Of a DNA stretch of 49,334 bases, positions 25,750 through 35,140 are shown piece after piece (positions within the stretch are counted from its first letter, which is position 1; each line of letters opens with the position of its first letter). The notes under the pieces were generated by a model that saw only the letters and a program-made list of their open reading frames with translations, was not told where the DNA came from and did no database searches. The DNA is from Acidimicrobiales bacterium (GTDB lineage: Bacteria; Actinomycetota; Acidimicrobiia; Acidimicrobiales; MedAcidi-G1), in contig JASMLT010000007.1 of assembly GCA_030748555.1 (NCBI GenBank), positions 1 through 49,334 on the forward strand. The letters run 5' to 3'. Both the position numbers and the translations under genes were made by a program.

Positions 25750-26924
25750 TGACGAACCGAAAGGTCGTCGTTACAGGGTTAGGGGTTGTCGCCTCCTGTG
25801 GTACAGGCATTGAATCCTTTTGGGAAGGACTTTGTGGAAAACCGCCTACCGGTGACAGACGTGTTGAAGATTTTGACCCATCTAACTACTTTGAAAATCC
25901 AAAAGATTCTCGGCGGGCAGATCGTTGTACCCAGTTTGCTATTGCAGCGGCCCATATGGCCATGGATCAAGCTGGTGAGCTAACCGCAAAAGCAGACCGC
26001 TCAGGTGTTTTTATAGGAACAGGTATAGGCGGTATTGAAACCCTCGAAGAACAGATTGGTGTACTGCTCGAAAAAGGTTCACGACGCGTATCCCCTTTTC
26101 TTGTTCCCATGATGATGCCAAATGCCGCCTCAGCTGCAGTTTCGATGAAATACGGTTTTCAGGGTCCAGCTGAAAATACTTGTACTGCATGTGCTGCTGG
26201 TACGCACGCAATCATAAATGCCTCTCGTTTGATCGCTTCAGATCGATGCGATGTTGTAATTGCTGGTGGCACAGAAGCTGCTTTTACTGGAAGTTCAATA
26301 GCAGGGTTCACCAATATGACAGCTTTTTCCTCGGAAGGGATCTCCAGGCCATTTGACCTTGAACGCGACGGTTTCGTCATGGGGGAAGGAGCAGGAATTC
26401 TTGTGCTCGAAGAAAAAGAAATGGCAGAAGCAAGAGGGGCAAAAATCTATGCTGAAATTTTAGGTGGCGCTAGCAATGCCGATGCACATCACATAACGGC
26501 TCCTTCCCCAGGGGGTGCAGGAGCTGAAAAGTGCATAAATTTAGCTTTGGAAGATTCTGGAATAAATCCAGAGACTGTTGGCTATATCAATGCTCATGGA
26601 ACTTCAACACCACTAAATGATTTGGGAGAGGCTCAAGCAATTAATGCAGTTTTTGGTTCCACTGGGCCTCTAGTTTCCTCCACTAAGGGAATCACCGGTC
26701 ATACGCTAGGAGCAGCAGGTGCGATCGAAGCTGTAGCAGTAGTAATATCCATTCAAAAATCTCTCGTACCCCCAACCGCTGGATTCATGAATCCTGACCC
26801 TGAAATGCCTGAAATTAATCTGGTTTACGGTGAACCTGCTACCTGGATCCCAGCACCTTCTATCTCAAATTCCTTTGGCTTTGGCGGACACAACGGTTGC
26901 TTGGTTATCGGCCCTGCGTACTGA
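25749..26924 (+). CDS. fabF: 3-oxoacyl-ACP synthase II (KAS II)
   Basis: Condensing enzyme of fatty acid elongation. The 391 residues begin KVVVTGLGVVASCGTG. The catalytic triad is Cys148 in TCTACAAGTHAI, His283 in NAHGTSTPLNDLGE and His318 in KGITGHTLGAAGA, with the lysine just before. SNSFGFGGHNGCLV closes the protein. It is about 20 residues shorter than many FabF proteins. Translation starts inside the acpP stop codon. No fabH is present in this window, so initiation must be encoded elsewhere. The stop codon abuts the stop of the convergent fabZ with no spacer. Confidence 0.96.
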   Translation: MTNRKVVVTGLGVVASCGTGIESFWEGLCGKPPTGDRRVEDFDPSNYFENPKDSRRADRCTQFAIAAAHMAMDQAGELTAKADRSGVFIGTGIGGIETLEEQIGVLLEKGSRRVSPFLVPMMMPNAASAAVSMKYGFQGPAENTCTACAAGTHAIINASRLIASDRCDVVIAGGTEAAFTGSSIAGFTNMTAFSSEGISRPFDLERDGFVMGEGAGILVLEEKEMAEARGAKIYAEILGGASNADAHHITAPSPGGAGAEKCINLALEDSGINPETVGYINAHGTSTPLNDLGEAQAINAVFGSTGPLVSSTKGITGHTLGAAGAIEAVAVVISIQKSLVPPTAGFMNPDPEMPEINLVYGEPATWIPAPSISNSFGFGGHNGCLVIGPAY

Positions 26925-27350
26925 TTAAACTTTCATAAAGACAAACATTAACTCGCAGCTACAAGCCAACTCGCCGTCAACGAAAGCCTGACCACTGCCC
27001 TTGCCTCCACGTGCAGAAATCCTTGACAGTTCTACCGACAGATCCAATCTCTCACCTGGTGATACCCGACGCCTAAACCTAACATTGTCAATGCCACCGA
27101 ACAGAGGTAACAAGCCGTCAAAAGTTTGATCAGAAAGTAATACATACGCCCCCAATTGGGCTATCGACTCACACATTAAAACACCGGGGAGGGTAGGGAA
27201 ATCAGGAAAATGTCCAGAAAAAAAACTCTCAGACTCTGTTAACTGCCAACAAGCTTCGGCTGATTTAGGAATATCTAATTTTGTTACTTCGGTAAGAAAC
27301 AAAAATGGCTCCCTATGTGGAATGACTTCTTCAGGTTTTGGAAAATTCAT
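26925..27350 (-). CDS. fabZ: 3-hydroxyacyl-ACP dehydratase, FabZ type
   Basis: Dehydration step of fatty acid elongation. The hot-dog domain shows VIPHREPFLFLTEVTKL, the catalytic His in FFSGHFPDFPTLPGVLM, and the catalytic Glu in CESIAQLGAYVLL. GGIDNVRFRRRVSPGERL is the usual fourth-strand region. The frame extends to 27449 across the terminator hairpin, but the real start is the ATG at 27350, with GGAG six to seven bases upstream, giving 141 residues. It is transcribed towards fabF and lies downstream of HU, so it is separate from the other fab genes. FabZ rather than FabA is judged from the absence of a FabA-like extension. Confidence 0.92.
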   Translation of the reverse strand: MNFPKPEEVIPHREPFLFLTEVTKLDIPKSAEACWQLTESESFFSGHFPDFPTLPGVLMCESIAQLGAYVLLSDQTFDGLLPLFGGIDNVRFRRRVSPGERLDLSVELSRISARGGKGSGQAFVDGELACSCELMFVFMKV

Positions 27351-27367
27351 AACAAGCTCCAAATTCG

Positions 27368-27398
27368 AAAGGCCTGCCGGTAATCCCGGCAGGCCTTT
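27368..27398 (-). terminator. Strong hairpin between HU and fabZ
   Basis: A perfect 13-bp stem, AAAGGCCTGCCGG paired with CCGGCAGGCCTTT, with a 5-base loop. On the minus strand it follows the HU stop codon and ends in a short TTT run, so it likely terminates or attenuates HU transcription before fabZ. The T-tract is short, so termination may be partial. Confidence 0.75.
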
Positions 27399-27423
27399 GA
27401 AAATAATTGAGAAATGTAAAAAA

Positions 27424-27723
27424 TTACATTTCCATTGGAGGCCCACCACTCTTAGCGGCTGCCTTTAGCTTAGACCCTGCAGAAACCTTAACTGCCTTTG
27501 TGGCTGGAATACTAATAGCTTCTCCAGTTTGAGGATTTCTACCCATCCGAGCCTTACGAACTGTCTGCTCAAATGAAATCCAGCCAGGCACTGTGACCTT
27601 CTCATTACCAGCAGCCACTGCATCCGCCACTACGTCGAACATAGCATCGAGGCAAGCTCCAGCATCTTTGTTCGAAACGCCAGCCCTATCAGCCATTGCT
27701 GCGATCAAATCACTCTTGTTCAT
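27424..27723 (-). CDS. hup: HU-family DNA-binding protein
   Basis: Nucleoid protein that bends DNA and acts as a dimer. The 99 residues begin NKSDLIAAMADRAGVS. The DNA-binding arms lie around VTVPGWISFEQTVRKARMGR, NPQTGEAISIPATKAVKVSA and GSKLKAAAK. Unlike mycobacterial HupB it has no long Lys/Ala-rich tail, only a short PPMEM end. The ATG has GGGAG eight bases upstream. A palindrome lies 26 bases further upstream (27749-27765) and may regulate it. A strong hairpin follows the gene, so it is probably monocistronic or partly read through into fabZ. Confidence 0.97.
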   Translation of the reverse strand: MNKSDLIAAMADRAGVSNKDAGACLDAMFDVVADAVAAGNEKVTVPGWISFEQTVRKARMGRNPQTGEAISIPATKAVKVSAGSKLKAAAKSGGPPMEM

Positions 27724-27748
27724 CCACCGTCTCCCTTGTGTTATTTAC

Positions 27749-27765
27749 GTACCCACATTGGGTAC
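27749..27765. promoter_or_regulatory. 17-bp palindrome upstream of HU (candidate operator)
   Basis: GTACCCA and TGGGTAC form perfect 7-bp arms around the spacer CAT, 26 bases before the HU ATG. Its position suits a repressor site or a hairpin in the 5' leader. I see no good -10 box at the expected distance from the TTGACA at 27795-27800 (minus strand). Confidence 0.5.
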
Positions 27766-27852
27766 ACAGCCACGCGACACGTTTTTCACAGTAATGTCAA
27801 GCATTTAAGCCTGTTTTGAAGGGGTTTTTTCTGAAAATAACCCTAATTTATG

Positions 27853-27887
27853 CTTTTTTTCGGGTTTTTCCGGAAAAAACCGAAAAG
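27853..27887 (-). terminator. Long A/T-armed inverted repeat after trpA
   Basis: CTTTTCGGTTTTTTCC and its near-complement form about 16 bp with one mismatch around a central CCGG, starting some 10 bases after the trpA stop on the minus strand. A second, less perfect G/C-clamped repeat lies at about 27820-27844. Together they probably end the his-trp operon, although no classical T-run follows the stem. Confidence 0.5.
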
Positions 27888-27896
27888 TCTTGATTT

Positions 27897-28685
27897 TTAG
27901 CAGTTTTTATCTAAAGCATCCCTAAAAGTTGAAACTAGCTCCCCTACCTCTTCTGGAGAAGAACCATTCATCATTTCTTGGACAATGGCAGATCCTACAA
28001 TCACACCGTCGCTAACTTTGCACGCTTCAACAGCTTGTTCTGGGCTCCCGATCCCAACCCCTACTAAAACTGGTTTACTTGTTACATTTTTCAGCCTTGA
28101 TGCAATTTCAGTTGCACTATCTGCAAGTTCTGAACGCATCCCAGTAACTCCAAGCAACCCTACCGCATACACAAATCCAGTACTTCTTGCACATATTTGT
28201 AAAAGTCGCTCATCAGGTGTTGTAGGAGCGGCTAATAAGATTGTTTCAATCTTAGAATTGGCTGCTGATTCCGACCAAATATCCAACTCTTCCAAAGGCA
28301 GGTCAGGAAGTATGCAGCCAGAAATTCCAGCTGAAGCTAGACTCGAGGCGAATCTCTCATGGCCCATTCTGTAAGCGAGATTGTAATACGTCATCACTGC
28401 CAGAGGTGACGCAGGGCTTTCATCCCGTAAATCACTTAAAATTGTTACAGGTGTGGCTCCGGACTCGATTGAAGAATCATTAGCCATTTGGATGATGGGG
28501 CCATCCATCACAGGGTCAGAAAAAGGAATTCCGATTTCTACAACATCTGCTCCAGCATCAATTACTGAGTGCATTGTTTGAATCCAATCGTCTCCCAAAC
28601 CACCAGTTATATAAACCACTAATGCTTTCTTTCCGGAATCTATACGATTTCGAAGTGCCGATTCGATCTGAATATTTTCAGACAT
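27897..28685 (-). CDS. trpA: Tryptophan synthase alpha chain
   Basis: Cleaves indole-3-glycerol phosphate and passes indole to TrpB. The 262 residues have the catalytic Glu in [13 protein letters not shown] and the catalytic Asp in [30 protein letters not shown] and [15 protein letters not shown] are the usual loop regions, and [20 protein letters not shown] binds phosphate. Start and trpB stop overlap by eight bases (ATGTCTGA), so the alpha and beta chains are made together. It is the last gene of the his-trp operon, followed by inverted repeats. Confidence 0.98.
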   Translation of the reverse strand: MSENIQIESALRNRIDSGKKALVVYITGGLGDDWIQTMHSVIDAGADVVEIGIPFSDPVMDGPIIQMANDSSIESGATPVTILSDLRDESPASPLAVMTYYNLAYRMGHERFASSLASAGISGCILPDLPLEELDIWSESAANSKIETILLAAPTTPDERLLQICARSTGFVYAVGLLGVTGMRSELADSATEIASRLKNVTSKPVLVGVGIGSPEQAVEACKVSDGVIVGSAIVQEMMNGSSPEEVGELVSTFRDALDKNC

Positions 28686-29835
28686 TCAATATTTCCATCA
28701 TTTGCCCGACGTCTTTGTCGCCTCGTCCAGAAAGATTCAACAAAACCGTTTTACCGGTCAAGTACTTTCGTTCTCGCGAAATCCATGCGAGAGCATGTGC
28801 TGGTTCAAGTGCTGGAATTAAACCCTCCGTTCGGCTCAACAATTGGAAGGCTTCTATTACTTCGTCGTCGGTAACTGATTCGTAACGAGCTCTTCCAGTT
28901 GATGAAAGATAGCTATGCTCAGGACCTACACCCGGATAATCTAATCCTGCACTTATCGACTCTGCCTCTAAAACCTGTCCGAATTCGTCTTGCATCAAAA
29001 ATGATTCCATTCCATGAACGACTCCAGGAACCCCTCTTCCGATTGCTGCTCCCCCAGCGGGTTCAACTCCAATCAATTCCGCGTCACTGTCCACAAAGCC
29101 AGAAAAAATGCCTATCGCATTCGAACCGCCACCGACACAAGCGCAAACAACATCAGGAGTGGTTCCTAAAATTTCTTCACATTGCATTCGTGCCTCTGTT
29201 CCGATTACTTCATGAAAAGTTCTAACCATCCACGGATATGGATGTGGACCCATGACTGAACCCAAGCAATAATAAGATTCCTCAACAGTTGCTACCCAGT
29301 CCCGCATTGCATCATTAACGGCATCTTTTAAAGTCCTACTTCCCGATTCGACACTCCTCACTTCTGCACCTAAAAGTTTCATTCTGAAAACATTCAACTC
29401 TTGCCTTTTCACATCCACTTCGCCCATGTACACACAGCATTCCAGATTCAGAAGAGCAGCTGCCGTTGCTGTAGCTACACCATGCTGGCCAGCCCCTGTT
29501 TCCGCTACCAGTCGTTTTTTCCCCATTCTTTTCGCCAGCAAGGCTTGACCTAATACATTATTGATTTTGTGAGAACCGGTATGGTTAAGATCCTCTCTTT
29601 TTAACAGTAAGCGACAATTAAGTTCATCTGAAAGATTCAAGCATTCTGTAACTGGTGATGGTCTTCCCGCATAGTCAAAAAGGAGGGAATCTAATTCTTC
29701 TCTGAAGGAATCATCCGCCCAGGCTTCTACAAAGGATTCTTCGAGCTCATGGCACGCCGGAACTAACGTTTCAGGAATATACCTTCCTCCGAACGGCCCG
29801 AACCTTCCTTTTTCGTTAGGATTTTTTAAACTCAT
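28678..29835 (-). CDS. trpB: Tryptophan synthase beta chain
   Basis: PLP-dependent condensation of indole with serine. The 385 residues begin [18 protein letters not shown]. The Schiff-base lysine is in [33 protein letters not shown] binds the substrate carboxylate, and [12 protein letters not shown] is the phosphate-binding loop. This is the TrpB1 type that works with TrpA. The ATG follows trpF by 20 bases and the end overlaps trpA. Confidence 0.99.
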   Translation of the reverse strand: MSLKNPNEKGRFGPFGGRYIPETLVPACHELEESFVEAWADDSFREELDSLLFDYAGRPSPVTECLNLSDELNCRLLLKREDLNHTGSHKINNVLGQALLAKRMGKKRLVAETGAGQHGVATATAAALLNLECCVYMGEVDVKRQELNVFRMKLLGAEVRSVESGSRTLKDAVNDAMRDWVATVEESYYCLGSVMGPHPYPWMVRTFHEVIGTEARMQCEEILGTTPDVVCACVGGGSNAIGIFSGFVDSDAELIGVEPAGGAAIGRGVPGVVHGMESFLMQDEFGQVLEAESISAGLDYPGVGPEHSYLSSTGRARYESVTDDEVIEAFQLLSRTEGLIPALEPAHALAWISRERKYLTGKTVLLNLSGRGDKDVGQMMEILNV

Positions 29836-29855
29836 ATCACTTCCAGTCTAGAAAA

Positions 29856-30500
29856 CTATTGATCCGTTCTTGCTCTACTTGACTTAGCGTTTTGAATGAA
29901 AAGTTTTAGAAGCTCCGGGTCTTTGCGCCCAGGTTCGGATTCGATTCCGGTCGCAACATCAACACCGTAAGGCGAGAATTTTTCAATACCGGCACTGACA
30001 TTTTCGACATTCAATCCACCAGCCAAAAGTATTTTTTCATCTTTCAAAAAATCGATTGAGAGATTCCAGTCAAACTTCGTTCCCTCACCAGGGGTCTCTG
30101 AATCTAAAAGCAGGAAATCTACGCCGAAATTTGCAAAATTCATCAACTCTGGAGAGTTAGCAGGAAGCGCCTTAATCGTAAAAGGGACTCTACTTGCTAG
30201 CAACTGGCAATCTTCATGAGATTCATTTCCGTGCAACTGCACAGCATTAATACCTGTTTTCCCCACTACTCGAAATACTTCTTCAGGGTTCAAATCACTA
30301 AAAACTCCGACAGTCATAATCTCACTGGGTAGCTTTTTTACAATATTTTCCACGAAATCACTTTCAACTCTTCTTTTTGAAGTTGGCACAAAATTAAATC
30401 CGAGAGCGTCGCAACCTAAATCAATAGCTAAAAATGCATCTTCTGAGTTGGTGATACCGCATATTTTTACAAAAGTATTGTTCTCGTACATATCAGTCAT
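29856..30500 (-). CDS. trpF: Phosphoribosylanthranilate isomerase
   Basis: Third pathway-specific step of tryptophan synthesis. The barrel has FVKICGITNSEDAFLAID with the catalytic Cys, LGFNFVPTSKRRV, AVQLHGNESHEDC, LLLDSETPGEGTKFDW with the catalytic Asp, ILLAGGLNVENV and GVDVATGIESEPGRKD. The frame opens at 30512. I prefer the ATG at 30500, which overlaps the trpC stop in an 8-bp ATGACTGA arrangement like several other junctions in this operon; the ATG at 30491 is also possible. A dedicated trpF is notable because many actinobacteria lack it and use the bifunctional PriA. Confidence 0.93.
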   Translation of the reverse strand: MTDMYENNTFVKICGITNSEDAFLAIDLGCDALGFNFVPTSKRRVESDFVENIVKKLPSEIMTVGVFSDLNPEEVFRVVGKTGINAVQLHGNESHEDCQLLASRVPFTIKALPANSPELMNFANFGVDFLLLDSETPGEGTKFDWNLSIDFLKDEKILLAGGLNVENVSAGIEKFSPYGVDVATGIESEPGRKDPELLKLFIQNAKSSRARTDQ

Positions 30501-31293
30501 CCATTCTTTCATGAAATGTATTCCTCAGATCAGAAAGTGTTTTTGTTCGATCCGCCGATTTAACTAGCAATTCACCTACTAATAAAGCTGAATATCCCGC
30601 TTCCATCATCTTGCGCGCATTTTCAGCACCATCTATTCCGGACTCTGCAACCGCTGTAACTGATTCAGGGATTTTCGAAATTAAATCTACAGCTCTTAAG
30701 GGATCCACCTCAAATGATTTCAAATCTCTTTGATTAACTCCGATCAATTTTGCCCCAATCGATAAAGCTCGCTCGAGTTCTTTTTCATCGTGTACTTCGA
30801 CTAACGGATCCAAGTTAAGTTCGATTGAAAGGTTAAAAAAATCCTTAAGTTCAAATTCATCAAGAGCAGAAACAATCAACAAAACCGCATCAGCTCCCAT
30901 TATTCTTGCATCACAAATATCGCGTTGGTCAACAGTGAAATCTTTTCTCAATACGGGTATTTTCACATTGCGAGATGCCTCGATTAAATCTTGTTTAGAA
31001 CCACCAAAATGATCCGCATCCGTTAAAACCGAAATTGCAGCCGCACCAGCACTTTCATATTCCATTGCCAATAGCCTTGGGTCAAGTTCTTCAAATAGGT
31101 TGCCTTTTGATGGTGAACGTCTTTTAATCTCAGCTATAACAGCTATTCCTGCCTCAGAATTTTTTATTAGTGATTTTCTGAATTCCCGAACGGGGGGGAG
31201 ATCACTTGCCTGCTTGTATAACGATTCAAAATTCCTGTTGTCATTTTGAGCTTTTTGACGGTGGGAATCTAGAATTTCCTGCAAATAAGTCAT
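30493..31293 (-). CDS. trpC: Indole-3-glycerol phosphate synthase
   Basis: Ring closure to indole-3-glycerol phosphate. The 266-residue barrel has the catalytic lysine in AVIAEIKRRSPSKGNL, ISVLTDADHFGGS, the second lysine in VLRKDFTVDQRDI, LDPLVEVHDEKEL, IGVNQRDLKSFEVD and AVAESGIDGAENARKM. It is monofunctional, not fused to TrpF. It lies 36 bases after trpE and overlaps trpF. TrpD and a TrpG are absent from the operon. Confidence 0.98.
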   Translation of the reverse strand: MTYLQEILDSHRQKAQNDNRNFESLYKQASDLPPVREFRKSLIKNSEAGIAVIAEIKRRSPSKGNLFEELDPRLLAMEYESAGAAAISVLTDADHFGGSKQDLIEASRNVKIPVLRKDFTVDQRDICDARIMGADAVLLIVSALDEFELKDFFNLSIELNLDPLVEVHDEKELERALSIGAKLIGVNQRDLKSFEVDPLRAVDLISKIPESVTAVAESGIDGAENARKMMEAGYSALLVGELLVKSADRTKTLSDLRNTFHERMDD

Positions 31294-31329
31294 TTGGTCA
31301 GTTTTCCGTTACACATACTGAGTTTACTT

Positions 31330-32850
31330 TCAACTGAGTCGTTGTTTCGACATTCTTCGGGCTGCTGGTATTGCCCCCAGTAGCGCACGCGCTTTATTTC
31401 TGCATTCAAGATCTTCAGCCTTCGGATCGCTATCTGCAACTATTCCTGCCCCAGCCTGAACGGACGCAAGTCCATCTTTTACAATCATTGTTCGTATCGT
31501 TATTGCGGTGTCTATATTTCCAGAAAAATCAAAATAACCCACAACCCCTGCATAAGGCCCGCGTTTAGTCGGCTCGAGTTCATCAATTATCTGCATCGCC
31601 CTTACTTTCGGAGCGCCCGATACAGTTCCTGCTGGAAGAGTCGCTCTCAATACATCAATTGGGCCGAGATCCTCTCGGAGATCGCCAGAAACTTGACTGG
31701 TCATATGCATTACATGGCTATATTTTTCTAGCGTCATTGTCTCATCAACTGTCTCAGTCCCAAATTCGACCACGCGTCCCACATCATTTCGTGCTAAATC
31801 AAGGAGCATCACATGTTCCGCCAATTCCTTCGGGTCTTCTTTAAGCTCTGAGGCAAGAAAACGATCTTCCTCATCTGTTTTTCCTCGTTTTCTAGTTCCC
31901 GCTATCGGTCTTGAAAAAACTTTACCTTCGACTAAACGCACCATTGGTTCGGGAGAAGCTCCGACAATTGTCAATTCGTCATAACGAAAGAAATACATAT
32001 ACGGGCTTGGGTTTATCTGTCGCAGTACTCTGTATACATCAAAAGGATCTGCATCTAGCTCAACATCAAATCTTTGCGACAAAACCACTTGAAAGATGTC
32101 TCCGTTGATTATGTGCTCCTTAGCAGCTTCCACAGCTAAACAAAATTGATCCGTTTGGAAGGTTGACCTCACTTCCGGCAGATCTTCATCTGAGGGAGGA
32201 GGAAACATCAATGGCTCCTCTAAACCCGTAGCTCCAGCCGTCGCTAAATCATCCAATCTGATGATCGCATTCTGATATTTTTCCCAGAGGGTATCTTTGC
32301 TCTCTTTCTCATCGATCAAAACATTCGAAATAAGAAAAGCTCTTTGTTTCCAATGGTCGATTGCAACCAGGTCACCTATGACGGAAAGTTTTGCGTCTGG
32401 TAAACTTTTGTCATCAGTTGGCACATGCGGGAGATTTTCCACTTCTCTCACTATGTCGTACCCTAAATATCCCACTACTCCACCATGCAATGGAGGAAAA
32501 TCCTCAATAGGTGGGGTTTCGAATACATCCAACAAATCGGTTAAAAGTTGCAACAACCCCATTTCGGAATCAACTGCAACTGGCAAAGAACCTTCCAAGT
32601 GAATTTCGTTGCTTGCACTAGTAATCGTTGCCAAAGGCTTACCACCTATAAACGACCATCTACCCCAGTGCTCTCCGCGATCAACACTTTCAAGCAAAAA
32701 TCCATCTTTATCACCAATGCAACGATTAAACAGCGCAACAGGAGTTGTGAGGTCAGCAAGGATTTCAGTCCAAACAGGAATCACGTTGTATTTTCTAGCC
32801 ATGCCTTTGAAGTCATCAAAAGATGGTGAGATTGCTAAATCAGTTTTCAT
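31330..32850 (-). CDS. trpE: Anthranilate synthase component I
   Basis: Converts chorismate to anthranilate with ammonia from TrpG. The feedback-binding motif LLES is intact in [19 protein letters not shown], so inhibition by tryptophan is likely. The chorismate-binding domain shows [62 protein letters not shown] and [17 protein letters not shown]. The frame extends to 32886, but the ATG at 32850 ([14 protein letters not shown]) is the better start; it overlaps the end of hisI by 11 bases, linking the his and trp sections. The glutaminase subunit must be encoded elsewhere. Confidence 0.96.
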   Translation of the reverse strand: MKTDLAISPSFDDFKGMARKYNVIPVWTEILADLTTPVALFNRCIGDKDGFLLESVDRGEHWGRWSFIGGKPLATITSASNEIHLEGSLPVAVDSEMGLLQLLTDLLDVFETPPIEDFPPLHGGVVGYLGYDIVREVENLPHVPTDDKSLPDAKLSVIGDLVAIDHWKQRAFLISNVLIDEKESKDTLWEKYQNAIIRLDDLATAGATGLEEPLMFPPPSDEDLPEVRSTFQTDQFCLAVEAAKEHIINGDIFQVVLSQRFDVELDADPFDVYRVLRQINPSPYMYFFRYDELTIVGASPEPMVRLVEGKVFSRPIAGTRKRGKTDEEDRFLASELKEDPKELAEHVMLLDLARNDVGRVVEFGTETVDETMTLEKYSHVMHMTSQVSGDLREDLGPIDVLRATLPAGTVSGAPKVRAMQIIDELEPTKRGPYAGVVGYFDFSGNIDTAITIRTMIVKDGLASVQAGAGIVADSDPKAEDLECRNKARALLGAIPAARRMSKQRLS

Positions 32851-33211
32851 TAGAACCAAAAGGAGTAAAAAAGCAGGTGAACTCACCTGTATGGCAGGCT
32901 CCTTTACCTTCCTGAATTACTGAAAAAAGCAAAGTGTCACGATCACAATCATAAAATGCTTCTTGAACAAATTGCCTGTCCCCAGAGGTTTCACCTTTAC
33001 ACCAATACTCTTGACGACTTCTGCTCCAAAACCATGTTCGCCCAGTGGAAAGAGTTTCTCGAAGAGATTCTTCATTCATCCAGGCCATCATCAAAACTTT
33101 TCCAGAACCCTGTTCTTGAATAATTGCAGGAATCAACCCTTCAGAATTAAACCCGATGCGTGAAATTTCCTCATCATCTAAAGTAAAGGACTTACCTTTT
33201 TCAATTTCCAT
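32840..33211 (-). CDS. hisI: Phosphoribosyl-AMP cyclohydrolase
   Basis: Third step of histidine synthesis, opening the adenine ring. The 123 residues show [35 protein letters not shown], the metal ligands in [11 protein letters not shown], and the Cys in [12 protein letters not shown]. It is the stand-alone cyclohydrolase; the HisE domain is not fused. It sits between the GroES-like gene (45 bases upstream) and trpE, which its end overlaps. Confidence 0.97.
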   Translation of the reverse strand: MEIEKGKSFTLDDEEISRIGFNSEGLIPAIIQEQGSGKVLMMAWMNEESLRETLSTGRTWFWSRSRQEYWCKGETSGDRQFVQEAFYDCDRDTLLFSVIQEGKGACHTGEFTCFFTPFGSNEN

Positions 33212-33256
33212 AACTCAAGTCTACGATTCATCGCATGCAAAAATGTAATTAATAAA

Positions 33257-33649
33257 TTATAGATAAAGTCCTGTGCTTCCTTCTTCCAACCGCTTTGAAG
33301 CAACCGCATGGATATCACGCTCACGTAAAATTATGTAGTCAAGACCTCTCACCTCGACTTCGTACCTGTCCTCCGGATTAAAAAGCACCCTGTCAGCAAC
33401 TTCCATCGAGCGTACATTTGGACCCACTGCAACTATCTCTGCCCAGGCCAAACGTTTACCCATCTGAGCAGTAGCTGGTATTAAAATCCCCCCTGTTGAC
33501 CGTCTCTCCCCATCTTCATCATCAATCTGAACCAGAATTCGGTCATTTAACATTTTGATTGGAAGACCGTCATCCTCAGCGGGACCAGGCATTTTTGTTA
33601 CTTTTGAAACATTCACAGAAGTTACGGTATCGGCAACCTGATTAAGCAC
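33257..33649 (-). CDS. GroES-like (Cpn10-fold) protein inside the his operon
   Basis: Resembles a 10-kDa co-chaperonin. The core runs [19 protein letters not shown], then [11 protein letters not shown], which looks like the mobile loop that contacts GroEL, then [26 protein letters not shown] and [13 protein letters not shown]. It differs from a standard GroES: about 30 residues precede the core and about 10 follow. The GTG at 33649 overlaps the hisF stop by eight bases. An ATG at 33592 would remove most of the leader. Nothing in the histidine pathway needs it, so it may assist folding of a pathway enzyme or be a GroES paralogue under operon control. Function is unknown. Confidence 0.8.
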   Translation of the reverse strand: MLNQVADTVTSVNVSKVTKMPGPAEDDGLPIKMLNDRILVQIDDEDGERRSTGGILIPATAQMGKRLAWAEIVAVGPNVRSMEVADRVLFNPEDRYEVEVRGLDYIILRERDIHAVASKRLEEGSTGLYL

Positions 33650-34409
33650 CTCTCACAGTTAAGCCAGCTTTTAACAATTCTTTTCTAACTTCAGGTACTG
33701 TCATTTCACCAAAATGAAATATTGAAGCCGCCAAAAGTGCGTCAGCACCACCTAATAGTGCTCCATCGGCCATGTCTTTCGCTCCTCCTGCACCACCACT
33801 AGCAATCAATGGAACTGACGTCACCTGACTTACTGTTTTGAGCATTTCAATATCGAAACCATCTTTTGTTCCATCTCTATCCATCGATGTCAAAAGAATT
33901 TCACCCGCGCCCTTTTCGACAGCTTTCTGTGCCCACTCAAGGAGACTCAATCCGGTTCCTTCCCTCCCCCCATGCGTAAAGACTTCAAAACCGCAAGAAG
34001 TCGTATCACTTCGCCGCGCATCGATAGCAACAACAACACATTGATTACCGAACTCATTAGCGACATCACTTATCAAATCCGGTCTTAGAACGGCTGCCGT
34101 GTTGAGTGACACCTTGTCTGCCCCAAGTCGTAAGATCTGCCGAGCATCTTCCACAGAACGAATACCTCCACCAACAGTAAAGGGTATAAATATTTCTTCA
34201 GCGGTTCGTCTCACAACTTCATAAAGAGTTTCACGTGAATCAGAAGAAGCAGTGATATCTAAGAAAACTATTTCATCAGCGCCTTGCTGGTTATACACAG
34301 AAGCAAGTTCGACCGGATCTCCTGCGTCTCGTAGGTCAACAAAATTTACACCTTTGACAACGCGACCCTTATCAACATCCAAGCAGGGAATTATACGTAT
34401 TACTCTCAT
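33642..34409 (-). CDS. hisF: Imidazole glycerol phosphate synthase, cyclase subunit
   Basis: Uses ammonia from HisH to make imidazole glycerol phosphate and AICAR. The 255-residue barrel has the catalytic Asp11 in [18 protein letters not shown] and the second catalytic Asp in [26 protein letters not shown] and [17 protein letters not shown] bind the two phosphates. The ATG overlaps the hisA stop by four bases (ATGA). It is followed by the GroES-like gene rather than directly by hisI. Confidence 0.98.
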   Translation of the reverse strand: MRVIRIIPCLDVDKGRVVKGVNFVDLRDAGDPVELASVYNQQGADEIVFLDITASSDSRETLYEVVRRTAEEIFIPFTVGGGIRSVEDARQILRLGADKVSLNTAAVLRPDLISDVANEFGNQCVVVAIDARRSDTTSCGFEVFTHGGREGTGLSLLEWAQKAVEKGAGEILLTSMDRDGTKDGFDIEMLKTVSQVTSVPLIASGGAGGAKDMADGALLGGADALLAASIFHFGEMTVPEVRKELLKAGLTVRGA

Positions 34410-35140
34410 ATTGATTCGAAAGCCTCAATAGCTTCAGATAAAGAAAATTTACCGTCATAAAAAGCACGTCCGATAATTACACCGCTAAGAGTTCTTCCAT
34501 CAACAGATAATCTACTCAGATCCCTCAAGTCATCAATTGAACCGACACCACCAGAAGCAATTACATCTTTTGTGGTTGATGAAACAAGTTCCTTATAGGC
34601 GTCAATGTCCGGCCCTTCCAGTGTCCCGTCTCTCTCAATATGGGTAACAATGTAAGCATCAATGCCTATTTCTTCAAATCTTTCAAAAAGGTGCGTATAG
34701 GGTAAATCGGTTTCAGTTTTCCAACCATGAATCGCAACCTTTTTGTTCCGCAAATCAATAGCAACAGCCACTCTGCCAATCAAAGTTACCTCCTCGACTA
34801 AAGAGGGAGTGTCAATCGCTGCCGTTCCGATGACCACACGGGTCACACCTGAATCAAAAACTGAACGGGCGGCGTCAAGGCTACGTATTCCACCCCCCAC
34901 TTGAATAGGTATCTCTAATCTCGAAACAATATTTTCTATAACCGAGGCGTTATTCGCAATTCCTGTTCTTGCTGCATCTAGATCAACAACATGTATCCAC
35001 GATGCTCCTTCTTCTTGGAAAGATAACGCTTGAGAAATAGGATCGTCGTTATATTGAGTTTCATTCGAATACTCACCTTGTAAAAGACGAACGCACTTAC
35101 CATCAATCAAATCAATCGCGGGAAACACATTTTTTTTCAT
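34406..35140 (-). CDS. hisA: ProFAR isomerase (HisA)
   Basis: Amadori isomerisation in histidine synthesis. The 244 residues have the catalytic Asp in [17 protein letters not shown] and the second in [13 protein letters not shown], with [16 protein letters not shown] and [16 protein letters not shown] binding phosphates. In PriA the corresponding strand reads Leu-Ser-Gly-Gly-Ile-Arg; here it is Val-Gly-Gly-Gly-Ile-Arg, as in ordinary HisA, although GWKTETD resembles the PriA active-site Trp. Because a separate trpF lies in the same operon, a purely histidine role is likely. It overlaps hisH and hisF by four bases each. Confidence 0.96.
   Translation of the reverse strand: MKKNVFPAIDLIDGKCVRLLQGEYSNETQYNDDPISQALSFQEEGASWIHVVDLDAARTGIANNASVIENIVSRLEIPIQVGGGIRSLDAARSVFDSGVTRVVIGTAAIDTPSLVEEVTLIGRVAVAIDLRNKKVAIHGWKTETDLPYTHLFERFEEIGIDAYIVTHIERDGTLEGPDIDAYKELVSSTTKDVIASGGVGSIDDLRDLSRLSVDGRTLSGVIIGRAFYDGKFSLSEAIEAFESI

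Noticed and set aside
27351-27449. FabZ N-terminal extension up to 27449
   Set aside because: It runs through the terminator hairpin and the HU end; the ATG at 27350 has a GGAG site and the family N-terminus.
27772-27800. Sigma70 promoter for HU using TTGACA at 27795-27800 (minus)
   Set aside because: No -10-like hexamer exists at 16 to 19 bases spacing, so the promoter was not annotated.
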